A stretch of DNA of 11,304 bases from Planctomycetota bacterium (GCA_003644265.1 QNBX01000146.1:1-11304); one strand, 5' to 3'. Shown: positions 1 to 7,534, numbered from the stretch's first letter. Numbers and translations are program-made. The notes: generated by a model not told the origin, from the letters alone.

Positions 1-2081
1 AACAGCTCGAGCTGCCGCTGCATGGGGTCGGCCGCCTGGTCGAGCTGGCCGAGGTCGATCAGCAGGCTGCCCTGCTCGCCCAGGGCCAGGCCCAGGTCCC
101 GAGCCGCCTGACCGTCATCCGGGAACGCGACGCTCACGGCCTCGGCCAGCAACAGCGCCCGGTTCAGGGATGACTCGGCGCCCACCAGATCGCGCCGCGC
201 ACGCTGGATCTGGCCCCGGCGCCACGCCAGCAGCTGCGCCTGACGCATGACACCGAGGTCCATGCGGTCGAGGCCGGCCAGCAGCTCGCCCGCGCGCGCG
301 CACGCGGCCAGGGCCTCATCGCTGCGGCCGGACGTCTGCCAGTACTCGGCCTGCCGCAGGGCGAGCCCGGCCTGGGCCACGGGGTCGTCGCCGCGCCGCA
401 GCTCGGCGCCCGCGTCGTCCAACGCGGCGGCCGCCTGCTGCCGCCGGCCCGCGCGCAGCTCCACCGCGGCCAGCTTGCCGAGGGCGTCGGCGCGCAGCAC
501 CCCAGCGCCTGCCTCGCGCGGCTCCGGCAGGCCGTCGAGCAGCTCGATCACGCGCCGGTACGACGTGGCCGCGCGCTCCAGATCGAGACCGCTGGCCGCG
601 CCCGGCCGGCCCTGCAGGTCGCCCAGCCTGAGCCAGGCCTGTCCCAGCTCGAGCTGCGTTTCGGGAGAGGCCAGGCCCCGCCCGGCCAGGTCATCCAGGG
701 CGCCCATGGCCAGGTCCAGCAACGACGTACGCGCCGCGCTGGCACCGGGCAGATGCTCCACCGCGTCGTACACGTCGAAGACCAGACCGTGGGCCAGGGA
801 CGCCAGCGACTCGGCCCGCGTCGCGGCCGCCTGCCGGCCCGCCTCGGCCTCGCCGCGCGCCTGCTCGGTCTGCCAGAGCAGAGCCGTGATGATGATCAGA
901 GAACCCACCAGCACCAGCGTCACGGCCGCCACGCCCGCGACCGCCACCGCATGTCGCACGACGAAGCGGCCAAGCCGATAACCCAGCTCGTCCGGCCGGG
1001 CGTGCACCGGCAAGCCGTCGAGGTGCCGCTGCACGTCGTCCGCCAGGGCGCGGGCGCTCGGGTAGCGTCGCGCCGGCTCGACGTGCATGGCCTTGGCGAC
1101 GATGGTGTCGAGGTCGCCGCGCAGGGCGCGCTGTCGCGGCTGTGGCGCCACGCGGCTCGGAGCCGGCGGGGCGACCTCGGTCAGGCGGCGCACGATCTCG
1201 GTGGCGCTGGCGCCGGTCAGGTCGTGCGGTCGGCGACCGGCCAGCAGCTCGTACAGCAGCACGCCCAGGGAGTAGACGTCCGTGGCGGTGGTCAGCGCTC
1301 GGCCCAGCAGCTGCTCAGGGCTGGCGTAGCTGGGCGTGAAGGCGCGCTCGCCGGTGACCGTGAGCGGATCGTCGGCCTGCTCTCCCGTGGCCAGCACCTT
1401 GGCCACGCCGAAGTCGAGCAGCACGGGGCGGCCGTCGGACGTGACCAGCACGTTGTCCGGCTTGATGTCGCGGTGCACCACCAACGCCGCGTGGGCCGCA
1501 GCCACGGCCTCGCACACGCCGCAGAACAGCTCCAGTCGCTGAGCCACTCCAAGCTGGGCCTCGTCCGCAGCCTGGTCGATGGGCAGTCCGTCCACGTACT
1601 CCATCACCAGCCAGGGGCGGCCGTCGGCGCCACTGCCGCCGTCCAGCAGGCGCGCGATGGACGGGTGCTCGAGCCCCGCCAGCAGATCACGCTCGCCCGC
1701 GAAGCGCTGCCGCTGCAGCTCGGAGACCAGCGCGCCCTTCAAGAGCTTGATGGCCACGCGCTTCTCGAAGCTGCCGTCGGCGCGCTCGCCCAGCCAGACC
1801 TCGCCCATGCCGCCGCTGCCCAGGGGCCGCAGCAGCCGCCAGGCACCCAGCACGTCGCCGGCTGCGAGCGGCGCGCCCATGGGCGACGGTTGTGGAGGTC
1901 GCAGGAAATCGCTGTCGGTGCGGTCGCGCCGCAACAGGTCGGCCACGCGCGCCGCCAGCGCCGGATCCTCGTCCGCGACCTCGAGCAGCGCGGCGTCCTG
2001 CTCACGGCCTGGCAGGCACACCAAGCGCTCCAGCAGCGGGCGCACGCGCGCCCAGTCGTCAGGACCCGCGATGATCGTCAC
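1..2081 (-). CDS. Membrane Ser/Thr protein kinase with C-terminal TPR-like region (partial, 3' end outside window)
   Basis: Hanks-type Ser/Thr kinase expected to phosphorylate protein substrates in the cytoplasm. 693 codons are visible and no stop is reached. Residues about 1-80 are a helical leader usual in such kinases. The kinase domain spans about 82-355: glycine loop G88-S-G-G-M-G93, ATP-binding lysine K112 in VAIK, helix-C glutamate E130, catalytic HRD 203-205 with D205, DFG 223-225, and SPE 254-256 in place of APE. One hydrophobic span (about 378-403) follows, then the LPG-x-x-x-A-R linker motif (444-451) common in sigma-linked planctomycete/acidobacterial kinases, then amphipathic helical repeats resembling TPRs to the window edge. 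The start is GTG at 2081-2079: an in-frame TGA lies just upstream, and the next in-frame ATG is about 70 residues in, after the conserved leader. The frame overlaps the sigma-factor gene by 23 nt, suggesting translational coupling. All catalytic residues are present. Its signal and substrates are unknown. Confidence 0.96.
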   Translation of the reverse strand, partial: MTIIAGPDDWARVRPLLERLVCLPGREQDAALLEVADEDPALAARVADLLRRDRTDSDFLRPPQPSPMGAPLAAGDVLGAWRLLRPLGSGGMGEVWLGERADGSFEKRVAIKLLKGALVSELQRQRFAGERDLLAGLEHPSIARLLDGGSGADGRPWLVMEYVDGLPIDQAADEAQLGVAQRLELFCGVCEAVAAAHAALVVHRDIKPDNVLVTSDGRPVLLDFGVAKVLATGEQADDPLTVTGERAFTPSYASPEQLLGRALTTATDVYSLGVLLYELLAGRRPHDLTGASATEIVRRLTEVAPPAPSRVAPQPRQRALRGDLDTIVAKAMHVEPARRYPSARALADDVQRHLDGLPVHARPDELGYRLGRFVVRHAVAVAGVAAVTLVLVGSLIIITALLWQTEQARGEAEAGRQAAATRAESLASLAHGLVFDVYDAVEHLPGASAARTSLLDLAMGALDDLAGRGLASPETQLELGQAWLRLGDLQGRPGAASGLDLERAATSYRRVIELLDGLPEPREAGAGVLRADALGKLAAVELRAGRRQQAAAALDDAGAELRRGDDPVAQAGLALRQAEYWQTSGRSDEALAACARAGELLAGLDRMDLGVMRQAQLLAWRRGQIQRARRDLVGAESSLNRALLLAEAVSVAFPDDGQAARDLGLALGEQGSLLIDLGQLDQAADPMQRQLEL

Positions 2082-2661
2082 CCGTCAGCGCCTCGCGCAG
2101 CCAGACGCGCGCCAGCCGCCAGCTGCGCTCGGCGGTCGAGAGCGAGACCTGCATGACCTCCGCGGCCTGTTCCATGGAGAGCCCGCCGAAGAAGCGCAGC
2201 TCGACCACCTGGGCCAGGCGCGGTTCGTCGGCCTGCAGCTCGTCGAGGGCCAGACCCAGATCGAGCGCGTCGAGGCCGACCGCGGCCGACTGATCCAACA
2301 GCGAGTCCAGGGCGATCTCCAAGGGCACGCGCGCGCGGTCGCCACCCCGCTTGACGCGCCCCCGACGGCGGGCGTGGTCGACCAGCACCGAGCGCATGAC
2401 CTTGCTGGCGAAGGCCATGAAGTGGGTCTTGTCGTTCCATGAGGCACCGCCGTCCAGCCCCAAGCGCACCCAGGCCTCGTTCACGAGGGCCGTAGCCTGC
2501 AACGTGTGCTGGGCGCCCTGGCCCGCCATGTGCCGACCGGCGAGCCGATGCAGCTCGTCGTACACCAGCGGCAAGAGCTGCGCCCCCGCGGCGGCGTCGC
2601 CGGCGGCCATGCGCTGCAGAAACACCGTGGCTTCGGTGCGAGTGTCCACGGGAATGAGCAT
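2059..2661 (-). CDS. ECF-type RNA polymerase sigma factor, TIGR02999-like (Sig-70_X6)
   Basis: Alternative sigma factor of 200 residues that should direct RNA polymerase to a specific promoter set. Region 2 spans about residues 28-107 and carries the family's diagnostic stretches: LVYDELHRLA (32-41), HTLQATALVNEAW (52-64), HFMAFASKVMRSVLVDHARR (80-99) and KRGG (104-107). A linker of about 25-30 residues leads to region 4 (about 145-192), with a helix-turn-helix SMEQAAEVMQVSLSTAERSW and the family-typical W-R-x-A-R-x-W-L ending. Length fits the family. The ATG at 2661 was chosen because the next residues match the usual short leader; no clear Shine-Dalgarno precedes it, and GTG at codon 5 is a possible alternative. 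The gene overlaps the downstream kinase gene, an arrangement usual for this sigma family, and no anti-sigma factor gene is visible. I infer that the kinase, rather than an anti-sigma factor, sets its activity. Confidence 0.96.
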   Translation of the reverse strand: MLIPVDTRTEATVFLQRMAAGDAAAGAQLLPLVYDELHRLAGRHMAGQGAQHTLQATALVNEAWVRLGLDGGASWNDKTHFMAFASKVMRSVLVDHARRRGRVKRGGDRARVPLEIALDSLLDQSAAVGLDALDLGLALDELQADEPRLAQVVELRFFGGLSMEQAAEVMQVSLSTAERSWRLARVWLREALTGDDHRGS

Positions 2662-2986
2662 ATCGCAGCGCGCGGCTCAGGGTGCCGCCCAGCGGCCCTC
2701 CCGGGCGGCGCGACGCGGACCCGACGCGAACGGCAGGAGCGAGCATGTCCGGCATCCGTTGGTGGTCGAGGAGCGCCCGGGCAACGCAGCGCCAGGCCAG
2801 GGGGAGGGACTCAGCCGCCCGTCCACCAACACGCCGTCGGCACGCGCTGCCCTTCAGCTGCCCGGAGAGCCCTTGGCGCGGCCGGGCAGCGGTGAAGGGC
2901 GGCGAGCTCCGATGGCGTGCTTGTCTTCTATCCCTGTGTGCGGCTACGGCCCCAGGCGCCCAAATCGACAGACCGGAGTCCCTGCC
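2662..2986. other. Intergenic region between the divergent sigma-factor and propeller genes
   Basis: This 325-nt GC-rich stretch separates the divergent sigma/kinase unit from the propeller gene and should hold promoters for both. No convincing gene is visible in it: open frames crossing it on the plus strand are continuations of the shadow of the sigma gene or of the propeller gene's own frame. A weak -35-like TTGTCT (2921-2926) lies 17-18 nt before CTACGG/TACGGC (2944-2950), too poor a -10 to call a promoter. I see no good -10 element facing the sigma gene and no operator-like palindrome. Confidence 0.5.
2975..2978 (+). promoter_or_regulatory. Ribosome binding site (GGAG) for the SBBP propeller gene
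   Basis: GGAG lies 8 nt before the ATG at 2987. It decides the start: the same frame stays open upstream to 2351, across the sigma gene, with earlier ATGs. Only the 2987 start combines a Shine-Dalgarno with an immediate signal peptide. Confidence 0.7.
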
Positions 2987-5626
2987 ATGCGTTGCTTGCT
3001 CGCCTTGATCGTGCTGTTCAGCCTGACGCTCCTGCCTCCGGGCGCCTCGGCCCAGGCGCCCTCGTTGGACGGGCTCCCGCTCTGTTTCGAGGCCAACACC
3101 GGCGCCTTCGATCCGGCCGTGCGCTTTGTGGCCCGCGGGCGCGGCTACCGGCTGCTGGCCACGGACGACGGCATCAGCCTGCTGCTGGGAGGCGGTCGCG
3201 GGCCGCGCGAGGAGGCCTCCGCCGAACTCGAACTCGAACCCGCCGCCGGACCCGTCGCCTCCGCGCAGACGGGCGACACGTCGCATGCGTCTGCACCTCG
3301 TTCCGATCGCGCCCGGCGCCTTCCTGCCTACGCCGTGACCCTGCGCTTCGAGAACACCGCCGGACCTCGCGTGCCCGTGGGCGAGCAGCCCCTGGCCACG
3401 CGCATCCACCGGCTGCGCGGCGCCGACCCGGCCCACTGGCACACCGGCATCGAGACCTTCGGCGCCCTGCGCTACGAGCAGCTCTGGCCCGGCATCGACC
3501 TGGTCCTGTACGACGCGGAAGGCGAGCTGGAGTACGACCTGATCGTGCAACCCGGCGCCGACGCAGCCGATGCGCGCTTCTCGTACGAGGGCGTTCAGTC
3601 CCTGAGCCTCGATGAGCAGGGCCGACTGCACATGGACACGCCCGTGGGTGAGCTGGTGCAGCACACGCCGCTGGTCTTTCAGCAGCTCGGCGGCGCGCGC
3701 GTTCCTGTGGCCGGCGCGTTCGCCGTGGCCGACGACGGCAGCGTGGGCTTTGAGCTGGGCGCCTACGACCACGCCGCGCCTCTCGTAGTCGACCCCTTGC
3801 TGCTCTTCGCGAGCTACCTGCCCGGCAGCGGTCACGAGTGGACCAACGGCATGGGCCTGGGCCCCGAGACGCCGCCCAGCGTCTACCTCTCCGGCGGCAC
3901 GACCAGCTTCGATCTGCCCAGCGCGGGCGGATTTCAGCCGGCCAAGAACAGTGATGAGGATGTCTTCGTGGCGCGCCTCGCGCCCGACGGTCGCAGCCTG
4001 CTGTGGTGCACGTACCTGGGCGGCGAGGGCACCCCCGTCTCATGGACCAACCCCGGCGACGACCGCGGCTTCGGCCTGGTGGTAGCCGACACGGGCGCCG
4101 CCATCGTCTGCGGCACCACATTGTCGGACGACTTCCCCGTGACCCCGGGCGCCTGGGACACGACCAACCCGCCCGGACACAGCGACGGTTTCGTGGCCCG
4201 CCTGGCCCCCGACGGGGCCTCGCTGGAGTGGTCCACGTTCGTGGGAAACGGCGCCAGCTTTGGCGGCACCAGTCAGAGCGTCTTCGCCGTGGACCTCGGG
4301 CCCGACGGCAGCGTCTACGCCGTGGGTGAGTCGGGCAACGCCGACTTCCCCGTCACGCTGGGCGCCTTCGGAACCAGCGTGACCGCGAGCCCGGGCTTCG
4401 TGACGCGCCTGGCCGCTGACGGCTCGACGGTGATCTGGTCGGGCCTGCTGGGCGCCACCAGCGGGAGCAAGTCGAGCGCCGTCACCGACATCGAAGTGGA
4501 CTCCAGTGGCCGCGCCTACGTGGCGGGCCGGACCCAGTCGAGCTCGTTCCCCACCACGGCCGGTGGCTTCAGCACGTCGTTCAACGGAGGCTACTCGGAC
4601 GGCTTCCTGGCGCGCATCTCGGAGGACGGCAGCACGCTCGACTACTGCACGTTCCTGGGCGGACCGAGTGCCGATGCCTCCAGCGGGCGGACGGGCGTGG
4701 CCTGCGATGACGCCGGCCGCGCGGTCTTCGTCTCGTACTCCACGTCCGCCGGTTACCCCACCAGCGTCGGGGCCCTGCAGCCCGACTTCTTGGGTGGGTC
4801 GCTCAAGCCGGACGCGGTCGTCACCTGCCTCGACACCGAGGCCAGCGGCGCCGCGTCCCTGCTCTGGTCGACGTACCTGGGCGGCACGGGCAGCGACAAG
4901 GCCAAGGACGTCTGCATGGACGCCGACGGCAACGCCCACGTCGTGGGCTGGACCACCTCCAGCAACTTCCCGGTGCTCGACCCGATCAAGCCCTACGCGA
5001 GCTACCAGCAGGCCTTCGTCGCGGGCTTCGATCCGGGGGGGGCGCTGCTCTACTCCACCTGGCTCGGCGGCGACGGCGTCGGCGGCCAGGCCAACGACCT
5101 CACCGGCGCTGAGTCAGGCAGGATCGCCGTGGACGCCCTGGGCGACATCTACGTTGTCGGGGACACACGCTCGCCCGGCCTGGCCACCACCGGCGCGTAT
5201 GTGGAGGATCTTCCGAGCACCATCAGCGCCTTCGCGGCCAAGCTCACCCTGCGCGAGCTGTGGGTCGACCTCGGGCTGGGGTTGGCCGGCACCCACGGCA
5301 CGCCGCTGCTCTCTGGTGTGGGCGACACGATCCCGGGCTCGCAGGTCTCGGTGCTGATCGCCGACGGGCTGCCCAACGGCCTGACCTGCTTCGTGCTCGG
5401 CCTGAGCGCCTGGAACACACCCTGCAAGGGCGGCGTGCTCGTGCCTCAGCTGGACATCGTGCTGGGCGGTCTGTTGCTCGACGGCCTGGGCGAGCACGTC
5501 GAGCACTTCATCTGGCCCCTGGGCGTACCCGCCGGCACCACGTTCTACATGCAAGCCTGGGTCCATGATCTCAGCGGCCCGGTGGACTTCACGGCCAGCA
5601 ACGGCCTGGCGATCATCGCGCCCTGA
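2987..5626 (+). CDS. Secreted SBBP beta-propeller protein with DUF7948-like N-terminus and C-terminal module
   Basis: Exported protein of 879 residues with no recognisable enzymatic motif; its role is unknown. Residues 1-22 form a signal peptide with a hydrophobic core and an A-S-A/Q cleavage site. Residues about 28-270 match the domain that precedes SBBP propellers (DUF7948): FEANTG near the start, a G-x-D-P-x-x-W motif, WPGIDLVLY, LEYDLIVQPGAD, and LVVDPLLLF at its end. Residues 271-757 are a propeller in which the strand G-F-V-A-R-L-x-x-D-G with a following Y/F-L-G-G recurs at about 326, 401, 470, 539, 609, 676 and 748. The 67-75 residue spacing fits about seven blades. Residues 759-879 are a module shared with the next gene. 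The ATG at 2987 is supported by GGAG 8 nt upstream and the signal peptide. A G8 run lies in codons 683-686. Surface display or secretion is inferred. Confidence 0.93.
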   Translation: MRCLLALIVLFSLTLLPPGASAQAPSLDGLPLCFEANTGAFDPAVRFVARGRGYRLLATDDGISLLLGGGRGPREEASAELELEPAAGPVASAQTGDTSHASAPRSDRARRLPAYAVTLRFENTAGPRVPVGEQPLATRIHRLRGADPAHWHTGIETFGALRYEQLWPGIDLVLYDAEGELEYDLIVQPGADAADARFSYEGVQSLSLDEQGRLHMDTPVGELVQHTPLVFQQLGGARVPVAGAFAVADDGSVGFELGAYDHAAPLVVDPLLLFASYLPGSGHEWTNGMGLGPETPPSVYLSGGTTSFDLPSAGGFQPAKNSDEDVFVARLAPDGRSLLWCTYLGGEGTPVSWTNPGDDRGFGLVVADTGAAIVCGTTLSDDFPVTPGAWDTTNPPGHSDGFVARLAPDGASLEWSTFVGNGASFGGTSQSVFAVDLGPDGSVYAVGESGNADFPVTLGAFGTSVTASPGFVTRLAADGSTVIWSGLLGATSGSKSSAVTDIEVDSSGRAYVAGRTQSSSFPTTAGGFSTSFNGGYSDGFLARISEDGSTLDYCTFLGGPSADASSGRTGVACDDAGRAVFVSYSTSAGYPTSVGALQPDFLGGSLKPDAVVTCLDTEASGAASLLWSTYLGGTGSDKAKDVCMDADGNAHVVGWTTSSNFPVLDPIKPYASYQQAFVAGFDPGGALLYSTWLGGDGVGGQANDLTGAESGRIAVDALGDIYVVGDTRSPGLATTGAYVEDLPSTISAFAAKLTLRELWVDLGLGLAGTHGTPLLSGVGDTIPGSQVSVLIADGLPNGLTCFVLGLSAWNTPCKGGVLVPQLDIVLGGLLLDGLGEHVEHFIWPLGVPAGTTFYMQAWVHDLSGPVDFTASNGLAIIAP
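5035..5042 (+). repeat. G8 homopolymer within the propeller gene
   Basis: Eight consecutive G residues span codons 683-686 (Pro-Gly-Gly-Ala) of the SBBP protein. The frame is intact here. Loss of one G would move translation into a frame that stays open to a stop at 5355-5357, replacing the end of the propeller and removing the C-terminal module. Confidence 0.9.
5261..5623 (+). other. C-terminal module, copy A (residues 759-879 of the SBBP protein)
   Basis: Last 121 residues of the SBBP propeller protein, beginning at Trp759 directly after the last propeller strand. It aligns without gaps to the end of the neighbouring gene's product, sharing W, DLG, GxPLL, GS, PxGL, GG, DG, P-x-G-V-P-x-G, Q, D, P, T, GL and a terminal P. 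The alternating hydrophobic pattern with Gly/Pro turns suggests a beta-sandwich. I know of no assigned function. It resembles C-terminal ends I associate with secreted planctomycete proteins, a recollection I could not check. Confidence 0.75.
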
Positions 5627-5647
5627 GTCTCGCGAGGCGGCGCCTGC

Positions 5648-5689
5648 GCGCTCACCCCGCCGTTTCTCATGGCGGCGTTGGGTGAGCGC
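5648..5689 (+). terminator. Strong GC-rich hairpin after the SBBP propeller gene (terminator-like, no T run)
   Basis: The left arm GCGCTCACCC-CGCCG (5648-5662) pairs with the right arm CGGCG-TT-GGGTGAGCGC (5673-5689). This gives 15 Watson-Crick pairs with a two-base TT bulge and a 10-nt loop. It begins 21 nt after the TGA of the propeller gene, as expected for an intrinsic terminator, but no T run follows. It could therefore act as a transcript-end stabiliser, a Rho-assisted terminator or part of a switch. The right arm can pair alternatively with downstream sequence at 5703-5713. Confidence 0.6.
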
Positions 5690-5731
5690 CCACCCCATCA
5701 ATGCTCAACGCCGGTGTAGGCTGAGCGCCCA
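5683..5731 (+). repeat. Direct repeat TGAGCGCCCA and alternative hairpin partner
   Basis: TGAGCGCCCA occurs at 5683-5692 and again at 5722-5731. The first copy overlaps the right arm of the hairpin; the second could also pair with the left arm (GCGCTCA, 5648-5654). In addition, CGGCGTTG (5673-5680) is complementary to CAACGCCG (5706-5713), extendable by G-T, G-C and T-G pairs to 11 positions, so this stem and the upstream hairpin cannot form together. Confidence 0.6.
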
Positions 5732-5764
5732 ACCTCGCCTCGACACGTCTCGGGATTCCGCACC

Positions 5765-7519
5765 ATGACCCAGCCTCTACGCTGCACCCTGTCCACGCTC
5801 TGCCTCCTGGTCCTGTGCGGCGGGGTGCGCGCTCAATGGACCGATGACGCGGCCGCCAACACGCCGGTCTCCACGGCGGCCAGCGATCAGGGCCAGCCCA
5901 AGCTGGTGCCCGCGGAGGGCGGCGGCGTCTGGGCCAGCTGGTTCGACGGCATCGGCAGCGGTTGGGATGTGCGCTTGCAGCGCCTCGGCATCGGTGGCGT
6001 CGCGCAGCTCGGCGCCGGCGGCGTGCTAGTGGCCGACCGCTCCTTCAGCTCTACCCAGGACTACGGCCTGGCCGCGGGCAACGACGGCAGCGCGCTGCTG
6101 GCCTACCGTGACGACGACGGCAGCGGCGTGTTCATCGCGGCGAGCAAGGTACAGGCCGACGGCACGCTGGCGTGGGGTGCTGGCGGGGTCGCGCTCACGG
6201 GCACGGCCGCCTTCGTGGCTGCGCCAGGCATCGCCGGCACCGACGACGGCCGGGCCCTGGTGGGCTGGGCCCAGGACAGCGGCGTCATGCTGCAGCGCCT
6301 GGACGCCGACGGCGACCTGGTCGGCGGGCCCATCGCCTTCGCGCCCGGCGTGGGCAGCTACTCGGTGGCCGACATGCACGCCGTAGGCGACGACGTGATC
6401 GTCTCCTTTGTGCACCAGCTCGGCGGCTTCGGCTCGCCGCGACACCTGCTGGCGCAGAAGATCGGCGCCGCGGGCAACCTGGCCTGGGGCGCGGGTCACG
6501 TGTCGGTCTTCGACGGCGGCTCGCTGCAGTTCGGCAACTTCCCGGACTTCAGCAGCGATGGCGCCGGCGGCGCGGTGTTCAGCTGGTACGACACGGCCTC
6601 ACCGCAGCTGCAGTGCTTCGCCCAGCGCGTACTGTCCAACGGCACCGAAGCCTGGGCGCATAACGGCGTGGCCGTCTCCACCGACGCGACGCACCTGCGG
6701 GTGGCGCCCTGGGCCAGCCACGACGCGGCCAGCGCTGAGACCATCGTGACCTGGGTCGAGCTCAACGGAGCCCAGAGCCAGGCCGGCGTGTACGCCCAGA
6801 AGCTCGACGCGGCCGGCGCGCGGCAGTGGAGCGACGCAGGCGCCCTGCTCGTGCCGCTGGGCAGCGACGGCATCAGCGCGCCTCTGAACATGCGCCTGGG
6901 CGCCCAGTCCCTGGTGGCCTGGGTGCAGTCCTCGGGCTTCGGCCAGGACCAGCTGCTCGGCGTGCTGCTGGACGGCAGCGGCGCCATCGTGGGCGGCAGC
7001 GTCCCCCTGGCCACGACCGCCTCGTCCAAGTCACGCCTCAGCATGACGCTCACAGGCGCGGGCCACGCGGCCCTGGCCTGGTCGGACAAACGCTCAGACG
7101 ACGGCGACATCTACGCGCAGAACGTCAACGCCGACGGCAGCCTCGGTCCGCGCTGGCAGGACCTGGGCGGCGGCACGGAGGGTCTGGATGGCGTGCCGCT
7201 GTTGACCTGCATGGGGCCGCTCAACGCGGGCTCCCCGCTCGGCGCCGAGCTGTCCCACGCCCAGCCCGGCGGCCTGGCGCTGCTGTGGGTCTCCTTCGCG
7301 TCGGCACCCATCAACATCTTTGGCGGCACGCTGCACACGCTGCCGGTGGGCTTCGAGCTGTTGATCGTCAACGACGGCAGCGGCGGCTTCGCGGCCTCCA
7401 CGCCGTTCCCGGCCGGGGTGCCCTCCGGCGCCGAGATGGTGTTTCAGTTCTTGTGCCAGGACGACGCCGCGCCCTTTAACAAGACGCTCACGGACGGGCT
7501 GCTCGGCACCACGCCGTAA
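5765..7519 (+). CDS. Secreted repeat (putative beta-propeller) protein with shared C-terminal module
   Basis: Exported 584-residue protein of unknown function. Residues 1-23 form a signal peptide (cleavage after V-R-A, before Q-W-T). Residues about 45-463 hold eight units with a strand pattern like L-D-A-D-G-x-x-x-W-G-x-G-G-V-x-V, at about 74, 129, 178, 232, 288, 346, 400 and 453, spaced 49-58 residues. Between them are strands rich in small residues and Trp, such as ALLAYRD, ALVGWAQ, AVFSWYD and ALAWSDKR. This suggests a propeller of a type different from the SBBP protein upstream. Residues 464-584 are the module shared with that protein. ATG at 5765 is preceded by GGGA at 5752-5755 (9-nt spacing). 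The gene lies 138 nt downstream of the SBBP gene with a hairpin between, so co-transcription is uncertain. No catalytic motif is recognised. Extracellular or surface location is inferred from the signal peptide and the absence of membrane segments. Confidence 0.88.
   Translation: MTQPLRCTLSTLCLLVLCGGVRAQWTDDAAANTPVSTAASDQGQPKLVPAEGGGVWASWFDGIGSGWDVRLQRLGIGGVAQLGAGGVLVADRSFSSTQDYGLAAGNDGSALLAYRDDDGSGVFIAASKVQADGTLAWGAGGVALTGTAAFVAAPGIAGTDDGRALVGWAQDSGVMLQRLDADGDLVGGPIAFAPGVGSYSVADMHAVGDDVIVSFVHQLGGFGSPRHLLAQKIGAAGNLAWGAGHVSVFDGGSLQFGNFPDFSSDGAGGAVFSWYDTASPQLQCFAQRVLSNGTEAWAHNGVAVSTDATHLRVAPWASHDAASAETIVTWVELNGAQSQAGVYAQKLDAAGARQWSDAGALLVPLGSDGISAPLNMRLGAQSLVAWVQSSGFGQDQLLGVLLDGSGAIVGGSVPLATTASSKSRLSMTLTGAGHAALAWSDKRSDDGDIYAQNVNADGSLGPRWQDLGGGTEGLDGVPLLTCMGPLNAGSPLGAELSHAQPGGLALLWVSFASAPINIFGGTLHTLPVGFELLIVNDGSGGFAASTPFPAGVPSGAEMVFQFLCQDDAAPFNKTLTDGLLGTTP
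7154..7516 (+). other. C-terminal module, copy B (residues 464-584)
   Basis: Last 121 residues of the second secreted protein, starting at Trp464 and ending at the final Pro584. Length and register match copy A exactly, with no gap needed, although the preceding repeats in the two proteins differ. By eye about 34 of 121 positions are identical, concentrated in Gly, Pro, Asp and Leu. This marks a mobile C-terminal module rather than recent duplication of the whole gene. Confidence 0.75.
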
Positions 7520-7534
7520 TCGGCGCTGCCGGTC

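Noticed and set aside
753..2156. Open frame of 467 codons on the plus strand, antisense to the kinase gene
   Set aside because: The opposite strand carries a complete set of kinase motifs. This frame's His/Gln/Arg-rich product has no recognisable domain.
2351..2986. In-frame upstream extension of the SBBP propeller gene to an ATG at 2351
   Set aside because: It would bury the signal peptide inside the protein and run antisense to the sigma gene. The 2987 start has a Shine-Dalgarno and begins directly with the signal peptide.
2078..3835. Open frame of 585 codons on the minus strand covering the sigma gene and the start of the propeller gene
   Set aside because: It is antisense to the propeller gene and out of frame with the well-supported sigma gene. 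Its product is low-complexity Arg/Gly/Ala with no motif, typical of a high-GC shadow frame.
5715..5722. Possible promoter TG-TAGGCT upstream of the second secreted-protein gene
   Set aside because: The TG is not at the extended -10 position, only the TAnnnT frame fits, and no -35 box lies 16-18 nt upstream. Too weak to list.
5765..5833. Lipoprotein signal in the second secreted protein (Cys18 in LLVLCGG)
   Set aside because: Leu at -1 does not fit a lipobox, and a good signal peptidase I site (V-R-A before Q) follows at residues 21-23.
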